Positions 1 through 7,539 of a DNA stretch of 64,000 nucleotides are shown here, piece by piece. The stretch covers positions 248,001 to 312,000 of the forward strand of contig NZ_ML119082.1 of assembly GCF_003789055.1 (NCBI RefSeq), in the 5' to 3' direction. The DNA comes from Histidinibacterium lentulum. Lineage in GTDB: Bacteria > Pseudomonadota > Alphaproteobacteria > Rhodobacterales > Rhodobacteraceae. How positions within the stretch are numbered: position 1 is the first letter of the stretch; every line of letters begins with the position of its first letter. Below the pieces are notes generated by a model, which was given only the letters and a program-made list of their open reading frames with translations, was not told the DNA's origin and did no database searches. Position numbers and translations under genes: made by a program.

Positions 1-1
1 C

Positions 2-430
2 CGGCTCGCCGTGGACCTGATGCTGCATCCCTATGCCGGCACGCGCATCGACAAGGTGGCCGGGCTCGAGGCGCGCGGCTTCGTGCTCGGCGGGGCGGTG
101 GCCCATCAGCTCGGCCGCGGCTTCGTGCCGATCCGCAAGGCGGGCAAGCTGCCCGGCGCGGTGCTGAGCGAACGCTACACGCTCGAATACGGCGAGGCGG
201 TGGTCGAAGTGCACGACGACGCCCTCCAGCCCGGGGAACGCGTCCTTCTGGTGGATGACCTTCTGGCCACCGGCGGCACGGCCGAGGCGGGCGTGCGCCT
301 GATCGAACGGCTCGGCGCCGAGGTTGCAAGCTGCGTCTTCGTCATCGACCTGCCGGCTCTCGGCGGCCGGGCGCGGCTGGAGGCCATGGGCCTCGACGTG
401 GTGACCCTCTGCGAATTCGAGGGCGACTGA
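2..430 (+). CDS. apt: Adenine phosphoribosyltransferase (5'-truncated by window edge)
   Basis: Converts adenine plus PRPP to AMP in cytosolic purine salvage. The window opens inside the gene, so only the last 142 codons are visible; the true start lies outside. The hallmark PRPP-binding loop [13 protein letters not shown] sits at about visible residues 81-93, and the upstream [10 protein letters not shown] and [10 protein letters not shown] segments match the base- and pyrophosphate-binding region of Apt. Frame is open from base 2 to a TGA. The next gene is convergent and only 10 bases away, leaving almost no room for a separate terminator. Family assignment is very secure; a xanthine or hypoxanthine transferase is unlikely given these segments. 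Confidence 0.93.
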   Translation, partial: RLAVDLMLHPYAGTRIDKVAGLEARGFVLGGAVAHQLGRGFVPIRKAGKLPGAVLSERYTLEYGEAVVEVHDDALQPGERVLLVDDLLATGGTAEAGVRLIERLGAEVASCVFVIDLPALGGRARLEAMGLDVVTLCEFEGD

Positions 431-440
431 CCGCGCCGGC

Positions 441-1523
441 CTATCCGCCGGGCACGTCGCTGCCCAGCATCAGGTCCAGCGCCTTCAGGCGCGGCGCCTG
501 CTCTGCAATGGTCTTGATCACCAGCAGGACCGGCACCGCGAGAAAGGCGCCGATCGCTCCCCAGAGCCAGACCCAGGTGATCACCGTCAGGAAGACGGCG
601 ACGGTGTTGATCGCCAGCCTCCGGCCCACGAGCATCGGTGTCACGAAATTGCCCTCGATCGAGGTGAGCACGAGATAGACCGCCGGACACAGCAGCGCGT
701 AGCCCACCGTGTCGAAGGTCACGAGCGCCACCACGCCCACCCCCGCGGCGCCGACCACCGCGCCGATGAAGGGCAGGAAGTTCAGCAGAAAGGCCGCGAG
801 CCCCCAGACCGCGGGATCCGGCAGTCCCAGAAGCCACATGGCGAGCCCGATGGCGACGCCCAGACCCGCGTTGATGACGGTGATCGCGCCCAGGTACCGC
901 GAGATCCGCCCTTCCACGTCATGGATCAGCGCCAGCGCGTCCGGCCCCCGGTCCACCGGCTTCGTCGCCGCCACGAGCCGCCGCGACATGACCTCGCCCG
1001 AGGCCAGAAGGAAGGTCGCCAGAACCAGCGCCACGGCAAAGGCGCTCCCCGCCCCCGCCAGCGAGGACAGCGCCCATCCCATGACGCCCGCCTCCTCCAG
1101 CACGACGCGCTGCGCGTCGTCGTCGCCTTCGGTCATCGACTCGATCTCCTGGGAGGCCGCCCGCGCCTCCTCGACCTGCGCCAGCACGTCCCGCAGCTTC
1201 CAGCGCAGTTCCGCGCTGATCACGGGCGCCCGCTGCACGAGGTCCGACACCGGCCCGCTCGCCGCATAGGCCCCCGCCACCGTGCCGCCCGCCACCACGA
1301 GGATCATCAGCGGCCCGCCCAGGGCATCGGGCACGCCGCGCCGCGCCAGCCACCGGGTCGCCGGCCGCAGCACCAGCGCCAGCAGCACTGCCAGAACGAC
1401 GGGCAGCAGCAGCGCCCGCGCCACATAGATCGTGGCGAGGCAGGCGAGGAAGAAGAACCCCGTCAGGATCTTGCGAATGGCCCCCAGGTCGGCGCCCGGG
1501 TCGGGAGACTGTGTCATGCGCAT
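441..1523 (-). CDS. AI-2E family transporter (putative membrane permease)
   Basis: Polytopic inner-membrane protein of the AI-2E/PerM family (PF01594), about 360 residues. Members export or import small molecules, or act as Na+(Li+)/H+ antiporters; the substrate here cannot be told. N-terminal hydrophobic pair (around residues 20-65) is followed by a charged cytoplasmic or periplasmic stretch rich in Glu (about 105-145) and then several membrane segments to the C-terminus, with the typical NFLPFIGAVVGA and EGNFVTPMLVGRR family motifs. Three in-frame starts cluster at 1529 (TTG), 1523 and 1517 (ATG); 1523 is chosen, without a strong ribosome site. It is divergent from ettA across about 110 bases. 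Confidence 0.85.
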   Translation of the reverse strand: MRMTQSPDPGADLGAIRKILTGFFFLACLATIYVARALLLPVVLAVLLALVLRPATRWLARRGVPDALGGPLMILVVAGGTVAGAYAASGPVSDLVQRAPVISAELRWKLRDVLAQVEEARAASQEIESMTEGDDDAQRVVLEEAGVMGWALSSLAGAGSAFAVALVLATFLLASGEVMSRRLVAATKPVDRGPDALALIHDVEGRISRYLGAITVINAGLGVAIGLAMWLLGLPDPAVWGLAAFLLNFLPFIGAVVGAAGVGVVALVTFDTVGYALLCPAVYLVLTSIEGNFVTPMLVGRRLAINTVAVFLTVITWVWLWGAIGAFLAVPVLLVIKTIAEQAPRLKALDLMLGSDVPGG

Positions 1524-1635
1524 GAACAAGCACCGATCCGCGCCTTGGTTCCGCCCCCCGCCGCCGATTGCACCCCGCGCGCCCGCCGCGTAAGAGCGGA
1601 GAGACCGATTTCACCCCATGACCGGAGCGCGACCG

Positions 1636-3291
<1,656 letters not shown>

Positions 3292-3302
3292 GGGGCGAAA
3301 AG

Positions 3303-3485
3303 ATGCGTGAACTCGTGCCTTCATACGAAATCATGACTGCGCCCTCTCCCGAGACTCTGGAGGCCCGGATCAACGATTCCTTGGAGGCCGGCTACACCCT
3401 CCAAGGGGGCGTCTGTGTCGTCTACCGACCCGACAATCCAGACGCTCCTTATGTATACTATCAGGCGTTAATCGGGAAACGCTGA
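3303..3485 (+). CDS. Small DUF1737-type protein
   Basis: Sixty-residue protein that follows ettA by 11 bases with a GGGGGCGA ribosome site, so it is probably co-transcribed. The sequence reads like the DUF1737 family (PF08410): an N-terminal YEIMTA segment, a helix containing LEARINDSLEAGY, then LQGGVCV and a final strand YYQALIGKR. These proteins are found singly in many proteobacteria and have no established function. No signal peptide or membrane segment. The family match is from memory of the pattern and is good but not checked. Confidence 0.75.
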   Translation: MRELVPSYEIMTAPSPETLEARINDSLEAGYTLQGGVCVVYRPDNPDAPYVYYQALIGKR

Positions 3486-3500
3486 AAGTAACCGGACATA

Positions 3501-3521
3501 GGGTGGGTTTCCAACCCACCC
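3501..3521. repeat. REP-like hairpin, type B (copy 1)
   Basis: Perfect inverted repeat with 9-base arms GGGTGGGTT / AACCCACCC and loop TCC, 15 bases after the DUF1737 stop. A second copy lies at 3587-3605 in the opposite orientation, so the two form a head-to-head pair just beyond the 3' end of the RAYT transposase gene, the arrangement expected of REP/BIME elements mobilised by RAYT enzymes. Confidence 0.75.
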
Positions 3522-3586
3522 GGCCCCGCCGATCCCGGAGGGCGCCGTTGGCCTTCCACCCCATCACCCGCCCTTCCGCGCCGAAA

Positions 3587-3609
3587 GGTGGGTTGAAAAC
3601 CCACCCTAC
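3587..3609. repeat. REP-like hairpin, type B (copy 2, inverted)
   Basis: Inverted repeat GGTGGGTT / AACCCACC with loop GAA; read on the minus strand it continues TAGGGTGGGTTTTCAACCC, matching copy 1 at 3501-3521. The transposase stop codon TAG (3606-3608) is part of the conserved flank of this repeat, so the element abuts or supplies the end of the reading frame. Confidence 0.75.
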
Positions 3610-4253
3610 GCCCGTTCTGGCGCGAGGGCACGCGCCGCGTCCCGATCCGCCGCTGCCCACCGCCCCTCCCGGATATCCCGGTGGATCGACGAGAACAGCC
3701 AGTCCTCCGGCCGCTCGACCAGCCCGTGCTTGACGGGGTTCATCAGGCAATAGCGAACGTGGGCCTCGTAGTCCTCCGGACCCCGGATATGGTGCTCCCA
3801 GAAGCGGCGTTGCCAGACTGCCGCCTCCCGTTTCTCCGTCCGTAGGCCGGGCTTCAGCCCGGCATACCGCCCGGACCGCACGACGGGCAGATCGGTGGGG
3901 AAGATTGGAGGCGGGGTAAGCCGGGCTGAAGCCCGGCCTACAGCCCGGCCTACACGCCGGTCGTCCGCCGCCGCGTCGCATCGCACCTTGAGCGCCATGG
4001 TGAAGCGCGCCTTGATGGCGCCCCATCGCCGGCCATGGTCTCGGTCCTCTGCCGGAAGCGTCCAGATCGCGTGGATGTGATCCGGCAGCACCACCCAGGC
4101 GTCGATCCGGGCCGGTCTCTCCAGGAGCGTTCGCCAGACAGCCGCCCGCAACAGGTCCACATGATCGACAAGAAGACCCGACCCGCGCTCGGCCAGAGTA
4201 ACAGTGAAAAATGCGGTGGCCCCGGTCACCTTCGGGCGGAGATAGACGGACAT
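3606..4253 (-). CDS. REP-associated tyrosine transposase (RAYT, TnpA_REP / Y1 family)
   Basis: Single-strand DNA transposase of the IS200/IS605-like Y1 superfamily (PF01797), of the kind thought to move short REP palindromes. Visible motifs: N-terminal FFTVTL, the metal-binding HIH in LPDHIHAIWTL, then WQRRFWEH, and the C-terminal tyrosine segment HVRYCLMNPVKHGLV. About 215 aa from ATG 4253 (a GTG lies 15 bases upstream). The stretch between the SRIKARF-like helix and WQRRFWEH is longer than usual and is encoded by DNA that contains an inverted pair of REP-like hairpins (3842-3867, 3916-3941), yet the frame stays open. Hairpins also flank both ends. No second transposon gene or terminal repeat is seen. 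Confidence 0.85.
   Translation of the reverse strand: MSVYLRPKVTGATAFFTVTLAERGSGLLVDHVDLLRAAVWRTLLERPARIDAWVVLPDHIHAIWTLPAEDRDHGRRWGAIKARFTMALKVRCDAAADDRRVGRAVGRASARLTPPPIFPTDLPVVRSGRYAGLKPGLRTEKREAAVWQRRFWEHHIRGPEDYEAHVRYCLMNPVKHGLVERPEDWLFSSIHRDIREGRWAAADRDAARALAPERA
3842..3867. repeat. REP-like palindrome, type A, inside the RAYT gene
   Basis: Core GCCGGGCTTCAGCCCGGC (3846-3863), two 8-base arms around TC, extended outward by GTAG on the left and ATAC on the right. Lies within the transposase reading frame and is inverted relative to the copy at 3916-3941. Confidence 0.75.
3916..3953. repeat. REP-like palindrome, type A, plus a half copy, inside the RAYT gene
   Basis: Core GCCGGGCTGAAGCCCGGC begins at 3920, flanked by GTAA and CTAC; it is followed at once by a second partial arm AGCCCGGCCTAC (3942-3953). 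Together with 3842-3867 it forms an inverted pair about 50 bases apart within coding sequence. Confidence 0.75.
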
Positions 4254-4302
4254 GCCCCCGTCTCGCACGTCTCAGGTTAAGGGCCGGTGAACGCGACAAG
4301 AT

Positions 4303-4326
4303 GTAGGCCGGGCTTCAGCCCGGCTG
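4303..4326. repeat. REP-like palindrome, type A, upstream of the RAYT gene
   Basis: GTAG followed by the core GCCGGGCTTCAGCCCGGC (4307-4324), identical in its core to the copy at 3846-3863. Lies about 50 bases upstream of the transposase start and about 70 bases before the conserved cold-shock leader. Confidence 0.75.
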
Positions 4327-4393
4327 CCCGCTCCTCCAAAGGCCGCCCCCGAATTTCCTTGCGCCGACTCGCCAGACCTGTCACAGGCGCCTT

Positions 4394-4515
4394 GCGACCG
4401 ATCTTCTATTCGACCCTTCTGTTTTCCGCGACCCGGCTCACAGTCCTCGAACCTAGACGTGACCGAGCCGGGCTGCCGCACCCCTGCGGGCAGCGACAAC
4501 ATGAAGGATATCACG
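4394..4515 (+). promoter_or_regulatory. Conserved leader of the first cold-shock gene
   Basis: A 24-base block (4394-4417) is identical to 5570-5593 upstream of the second cold-shock gene, at nearly the same distance from the start codon (122 versus 121 bases). A CTCGAAC block and a hairpin with arms CTGCCGC / GCGGGCAG (4473-4493) are shared too, while intervening bases differ. This looks like a promoter plus structured 5' leader kept by selection, plausibly temperature-responsive as in other csp mRNAs. Function is inferred. Confidence 0.6.
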
Positions 4516-4722
4516 ATGGCCAGTGGCACCGTGAAGTGGTTCAACGCAACCAAAGGCTTCGGCTTCATCGCCCCCGACACCGGCGGCAAGGACGTCTTCG
4601 TCCACATCTCCGCCGTGGAGCGGGCCGGCCTGACCGGGCTCAAGGACGACCAGAAGGTGACGTTCGACATCGAATCCGGCCGCGACGGCCGCGAGAGCGC
4701 GTCGAACCTGCAGCTCGCCTGA
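4516..4722 (+). CDS. Cold-shock protein (CspA family), copy 1
   Basis: Small single-stranded nucleic-acid-binding OB-fold protein, 68 aa, acting as an RNA chaperone. RNP1 (KGFGFI) and RNP2 (VFVHIS) are intact, and the GGKDVFVH insertion is typical of alphaproteobacterial Csp. The longer frame from 4459 is rejected because AAGGA at 4504-4508 is placed for the ATG at 4516 and family members begin with MA(S/T)GTVKWFN. Nearly identical to the protein encoded at 5691-5897. A strong intrinsic terminator follows (4761-4800). The long shared leader suggests post-transcriptional control. Confidence 0.93.
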   Translation: MASGTVKWFNATKGFGFIAPDTGGKDVFVHISAVERAGLTGLKDDQKVTFDIESGRDGRESASNLQLA

Positions 4723-4760
4723 CCACGACCGCCGGTCCCTCTGCGCGGGGGACGGCACGG

Positions 4761-4800
4761 AAAGGGTTAACGCCACGCGGCGTTGACCCTTTTTCTTTTT
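4761..4800 (+). terminator. Rho-independent terminator after cold-shock gene 1
   Basis: Fourteen-base-pair stem (left arm from 4761, right arm to 4792) with a single G-U wobble, tetraloop ACGC at 4775-4778, and a T-rich tail TTTTCTTTTT. It is the best intrinsic terminator in the window. Confidence 0.88.
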
Positions 4801-4912
4801 GAATACCAATGACTTGAACATGCGTCCACGTGTGGACGCCCCGCCCCTGCCCGATGGAACAAGGCCGCCTCCCCGGGCTTCCTCCCCCGAACCCAGGACC
4901 CGAGGAGGCCCC

Positions 4913-5473
4913 ATGCCCAAGATCACCGATGCGAAGATCCTGATCCTCGCCACCCACGGCTTCGAGCAGTCCGAGCTCGAGGTGCCCCGCGACCAGCTCC
5001 GCGAGAAGGGCGCCACCGTCCATGTCGCCAGCCCCGGCGGCGAGGACATCAAGGGCTGGGACACCGACGACTGGGGCCGCACCGTGGCCCACGACATGGC
5101 GCTGGAACACGTCCGGATGACCGAGTACGACGCCCTCGTGCTGCCCGGCGGCCAGATCAATCCCGACCTCCTGCGGGTGAACCCGGACGCGATCCGCCTG
5201 ATCCGCGACTTCGTCGAAGCCGGACGCCCCGTCGCCGCCGTCTGCCACGCGCCCTGGCTCCTGATCGAGGCCGGCGTCGCCCGCGGCCGCGAAATGACCT
5301 CCTACGCCTCGATCCGCACCGACCTCGAGAACGCCGGCGCCCGGGTCGTTGATCGCGAGGTGGTGGTATCGGACGGCATCGTCACCAGCCGCAACCCAGG
5401 CGATCTCGACGCCTTCGTGTCCGGGATCGTCGAGGCGGTCGAGGACGACAGCCGCAGGCGGGATGCGGCCTGA
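4913..5473 (+). CDS. DJ-1/PfpI family protein (YhbO-like putative deglycase / glutamine amidotransferase-like)
   Basis: Cytosolic 186-residue protein of the type 1 glutamine amidotransferase-like superfamily. Members such as YhbO and PfpI have been described as proteases or as deglycases repairing glyoxal-modified proteins and nucleotides. The nucleophile is C111 in AVCHAPW, followed by H112; the acidic partner is E18 in THGFEQSE; LVLPGG is the oxyanion strand. The frame is open from 4799, but GAGGAGG (4902-4908) decides for ATG 4913, where the typical N-terminus starts. It sits between the two cold-shock genes, possibly a stress-response grouping, though a terminator separates it from the first. 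Confidence 0.88.
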   Translation: MPKITDAKILILATHGFEQSELEVPRDQLREKGATVHVASPGGEDIKGWDTDDWGRTVAHDMALEHVRMTEYDALVLPGGQINPDLLRVNPDAIRLIRDFVEAGRPVAAVCHAPWLLIEAGVARGREMTSYASIRTDLENAGARVVDREVVVSDGIVTSRNPGDLDAFVSGIVEAVEDDSRRRDAA

Positions 5474-5569
5474 GGGGCCAGGGTCGCGCGGAGGTCCCCC
5501 TGCGACACCCGCGCACCCCCGCTTGCTTGCCTCTTGCAGCCCGACGTGATCGCTGGCATTTTCCGTTTG

Positions 5570-5690
5570 GCGACCGATCTTCTATTCGACCCTCTCTGCC
5601 GCTATCGGTCCAGAGCTCTCGAACAAGACACCGCCGCAGCTGCCGCACGTTCGCGGGCAGCGACACTTGAGAGCGAAAGGATACTCTCAC
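5570..5690 (+). promoter_or_regulatory. Conserved leader of the second cold-shock gene
   Basis: Counterpart of 4394-4515: the first 24 bases are identical, the CTCGAAC block recurs (5617-5623), and the hairpin CTGCCGC / GCGGGCAG recurs at 5640-5660 with a changed loop. The conserved spacing to the ATG argues for one functional leader rather than chance. Confidence 0.6.
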
Positions 5691-5897
5691 ATGGCAACTG
5701 GCACCGTGAAGTGGTTCAACACGACCAAAGGCTACGGCTTCATCGCGCCCGATGGCGGCGGCAAGGATGTCTTCGTCCATATCTCCGCCGTCGAACGGGC
5801 CGGCCTGACCGGGCTGAAGGACGACCAGAAGGTCACCTTCGACCTCGAGTCCGGACGTGACGGCCGGCAGAGCGCGACAAACATCGCCCTCGCCTGA
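5691..5897 (+). CDS. Cold-shock protein (CspA family), copy 2
   Basis: Paralogue of the gene at 4516-4722, also 68 aa, with RNP1 KGYGFI and RNP2 VFVHIS. The proteins differ at only a handful of positions, and the leaders are related, so the pair arose by duplication with its regulatory region. AAAGGA at 5676-5681 supports ATG 5691 over the in-frame ATG at 5667. Expected to melt RNA secondary structure in the cold or in stationary phase. Confidence 0.93.
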   Translation: MATGTVKWFNTTKGYGFIAPDGGGKDVFVHISAVERAGLTGLKDDQKVTFDLESGRDGRQSATNIALA

Positions 5898-5920
5898 CCT
5901 CATCGGGCTGCGCGCCCGAT

Positions 5921-5967
5921 CCGCCGCATCCCCGGTCGTCGCCCCTCCCAGGCGGCGGCCTTTTTTT
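5921..5967 (+). terminator. Likely terminator after cold-shock gene 2
   Basis: Arms CCGCCGC (5921-5927) and GCGGCGG (5952-5958) with a long loop, followed by CC and seven T residues (5961-5967). Less compact than the terminator of the first copy but the T run is clear. Confidence 0.55.
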
Positions 5968-6037
5968 GGGTCAGATGGTCCGGACGAAGGACCTCCGGCC
6001 GCCTCGGCGCGTTGGCTCCTCGACCAATGAGGATGTT

Positions 6038-6154
6038 ATGCCCGAGCGCAAGAAGACCCGCCACAGCCAGCCCCCGCCCGAGCCTCTGCCGATCCCCCGG
6101 CCGGAGCCGCGGAAATGCGACAGCTTCGATTTCCAGGACTGGGCCCTGATCTGA
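6038..6154 (+). CDS. Possible small Pro-rich protein (38 aa)
   Basis: A short frame with GAGG at 6029-6032 five bases before the ATG. The product is basic at the N-terminus (PERKKTRH), then proline-rich (about 10 prolines in residues 11-28), ending in KCDSFDFQDWALI. No signal peptide or membrane segment and no family recognised. It could be a genuine small protein of the cold-shock region or a chance frame in GC-rich DNA; codon third positions are GC-rich as in real genes here, but the length is too short to decide. Confidence 0.35.
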   Translation: MPERKKTRHSQPPPEPLPIPRPEPRKCDSFDFQDWALI

Positions 6155-6176
6155 GGCCAGCGGGCGCTGTCCGGGC

Positions 6177-6845
6177 TCACTCGACGCTCTCGACAAGCGC
6201 CAGCACCGACGGGCCCATGGCCTCCACGATGAGCGCCACGCCCTCCCCGTTGGGATGGATGCCGTCCGGCTGCATCAGCCTCCGCGCGGCACCCGCAGTG
6301 TCCTCACCCACCTCCAGCCCCTCGAAGAAGGCGTCATAGAGCGGCACGCCGTAGGCCTCCGCCAGTTCGGGATACATGGCGTCGAACGCCTGCTTGAACT
6401 CTGCGCCGTAGTTCGACGAGGCGATCATCCCCACCAGCAGCACCTTGACGCCCTTGTCCTCGGCCGCCTTCAGGATGCCGTCGAGATTGGCGCGGCTCAC
6501 CGCCGGATCGACCCCCCGCAGGAAATCGTTGCCGCCCAGCGCCACGATCATCGCGTCCACCTCGGGCGTCAGCGTCCATTCGACCCGGGACAGCCCGCCC
6601 GCCGTGGTATCGCCCGAGACGCCCGCGTTGATCATCTCCACATCCGCGCCCCGGTCCCGGAGCCAGGCCTCCATCTGCGGAACGAAGCCGTCCTCGGGCG
6701 GCAAGCCGTAGCCCTGCGTCAGGCTGTCGCCCAGGGCGGCCACGGTCACGGTCTCGGCGGCGGCCGCCCCGGCGAGCATCATGTTGCAGGCGCAGAGAAC
6801 CGCCCCATATCGCAGGGCAGAGAAGGCAGACCCGAGGCACCCCAT
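6177..6845 (-). CDS. Arylesterase / lysophospholipase L1-like SGNH hydrolase (TesA family)
   Basis: Exported esterase, 222 aa, resembling E. coli TesA (thioesterase I / lysophospholipase L1), acting on acyl esters in the periplasm. Signal peptide spans about residues 1-30 (ends AAAAE). SGNH blocks: GDSLTQGYGL with nucleophile S41, a Gly in the NAGVSGDTT block, GGNDFLRG, and catalytic Asp/His in DGIHPN near the C-terminus. Divergent to the YbbA/YbbP-like ABC genes, the same gene trio found in E. coli (tesA-ybbA-ybbP). The start codon overlaps that of the ABC gene (CATG at 6843-6846); the later Met pair would destroy the signal peptide. Confidence 0.88.
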   Translation of the reverse strand: MGCLGSAFSALRYGAVLCACNMMLAGAAAAETVTVAALGDSLTQGYGLPPEDGFVPQMEAWLRDRGADVEMINAGVSGDTTAGGLSRVEWTLTPEVDAMIVALGGNDFLRGVDPAVSRANLDGILKAAEDKGVKVLLVGMIASSNYGAEFKQAFDAMYPELAEAYGVPLYDAFFEGLEVGEDTAGAARRLMQPDGIHPNGEGVALIVEAMGPSVLALVESVE

Positions 6846-7539
6846 GACCGATCCCGTCCTGTCGCTCCGCGACGTTTCACTCACGCTCGACGGCAACGCG
6901 GGACCGGTGGAGATCCTTCGCGGCATCTCGCTCGACGTGGGCCGGGGGGAGACATTGGGGCTCGTGGGGCCTAGCGGATCGGGCAAGTCGTCGCTCCTCA
7001 TGCTCTTGGGCGGGCTCGAGAGCGTGTCGTCGGGCACCGTGACCGCCCTCGGGCAGGACCTGACGCGGATGGACGAGGACGCGCTCGCGCGGTTTCGCAG
7101 GGACAATATGGGCGTGGTCTTCCAGTCCTTCCACCTGATCCCGACGATGACGGCGCTGGAGAATGTCGCCACTCCTCTGGAACTGGCCGGACACCGCGAC
7201 GCCTTCGACCGGGCCGAAGCGGAACTGGAGGCGGTGGGCCTCGGTCATCGTGCCGGGCATTACCCCGGTCAGATGTCGGGCGGAGAGCAGCAGCGCGTGG
7301 CGCTGGCGCGCGCCTCCGCGCCGCGCCCGGCAATCCTGCTCGCGGACGAGCCCACCGGCAACCTCGACGAGACCAGCGGCGCGGCGATCGTGGACCTGCT
7401 CTTCGGCCTGCGCGACCGGCATGGCGCGACGCTGGTCATGGTCACCCACGCGATGGAACTCGCCCGCCGCTGTGACCGCATGGTGCGCCTGCGCGACGGC
7501 CGGATCGAGGCGCCGGCAGAGGCGCGGGCCGCGGAATGA
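6844..7539 (+). CDS. ABC transporter ATP-binding protein (YbbA/LolD-like)
   Basis: ATPase subunit of 231 aa in the LolD/MacB/YbbA group. Walker A GPSGSGKSS, Q-loop VFQSFHLIP, signature MSGGEQQRVALAR, Walker B ILLADEPTGNLD and switch His in VTHAMEL are all present. GAGG at 6834-6837 supports ATG 6844. Its last four bases (ATGA, 7536-7539) overlap the permease start, so both are translationally coupled. Partner permease identity and the divergent TesA-like gene make a YbbAP-type exporter or envelope lipid/acyl-handling complex the best guess; the substrate is unknown. Confidence 0.9.
   Translation: MTDPVLSLRDVSLTLDGNAGPVEILRGISLDVGRGETLGLVGPSGSGKSSLLMLLGGLESVSSGTVTALGQDLTRMDEDALARFRRDNMGVVFQSFHLIPTMTALENVATPLELAGHRDAFDRAEAELEAVGLGHRAGHYPGQMSGGEQQRVALARASAPRPAILLADEPTGNLDETSGAAIVDLLFGLRDRHGATLVMVTHAMELARRCDRMVRLRDGRIEAPAEARAAE

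Noticed and set aside
3501-4326. CRISPR array or conventional insertion sequence at the palindrome-rich RAYT locus
   Set aside because: Repeats are few, palindromic and irregularly spaced, with no equal-length spacers, no cas genes and no terminal inverted repeats with target duplication.
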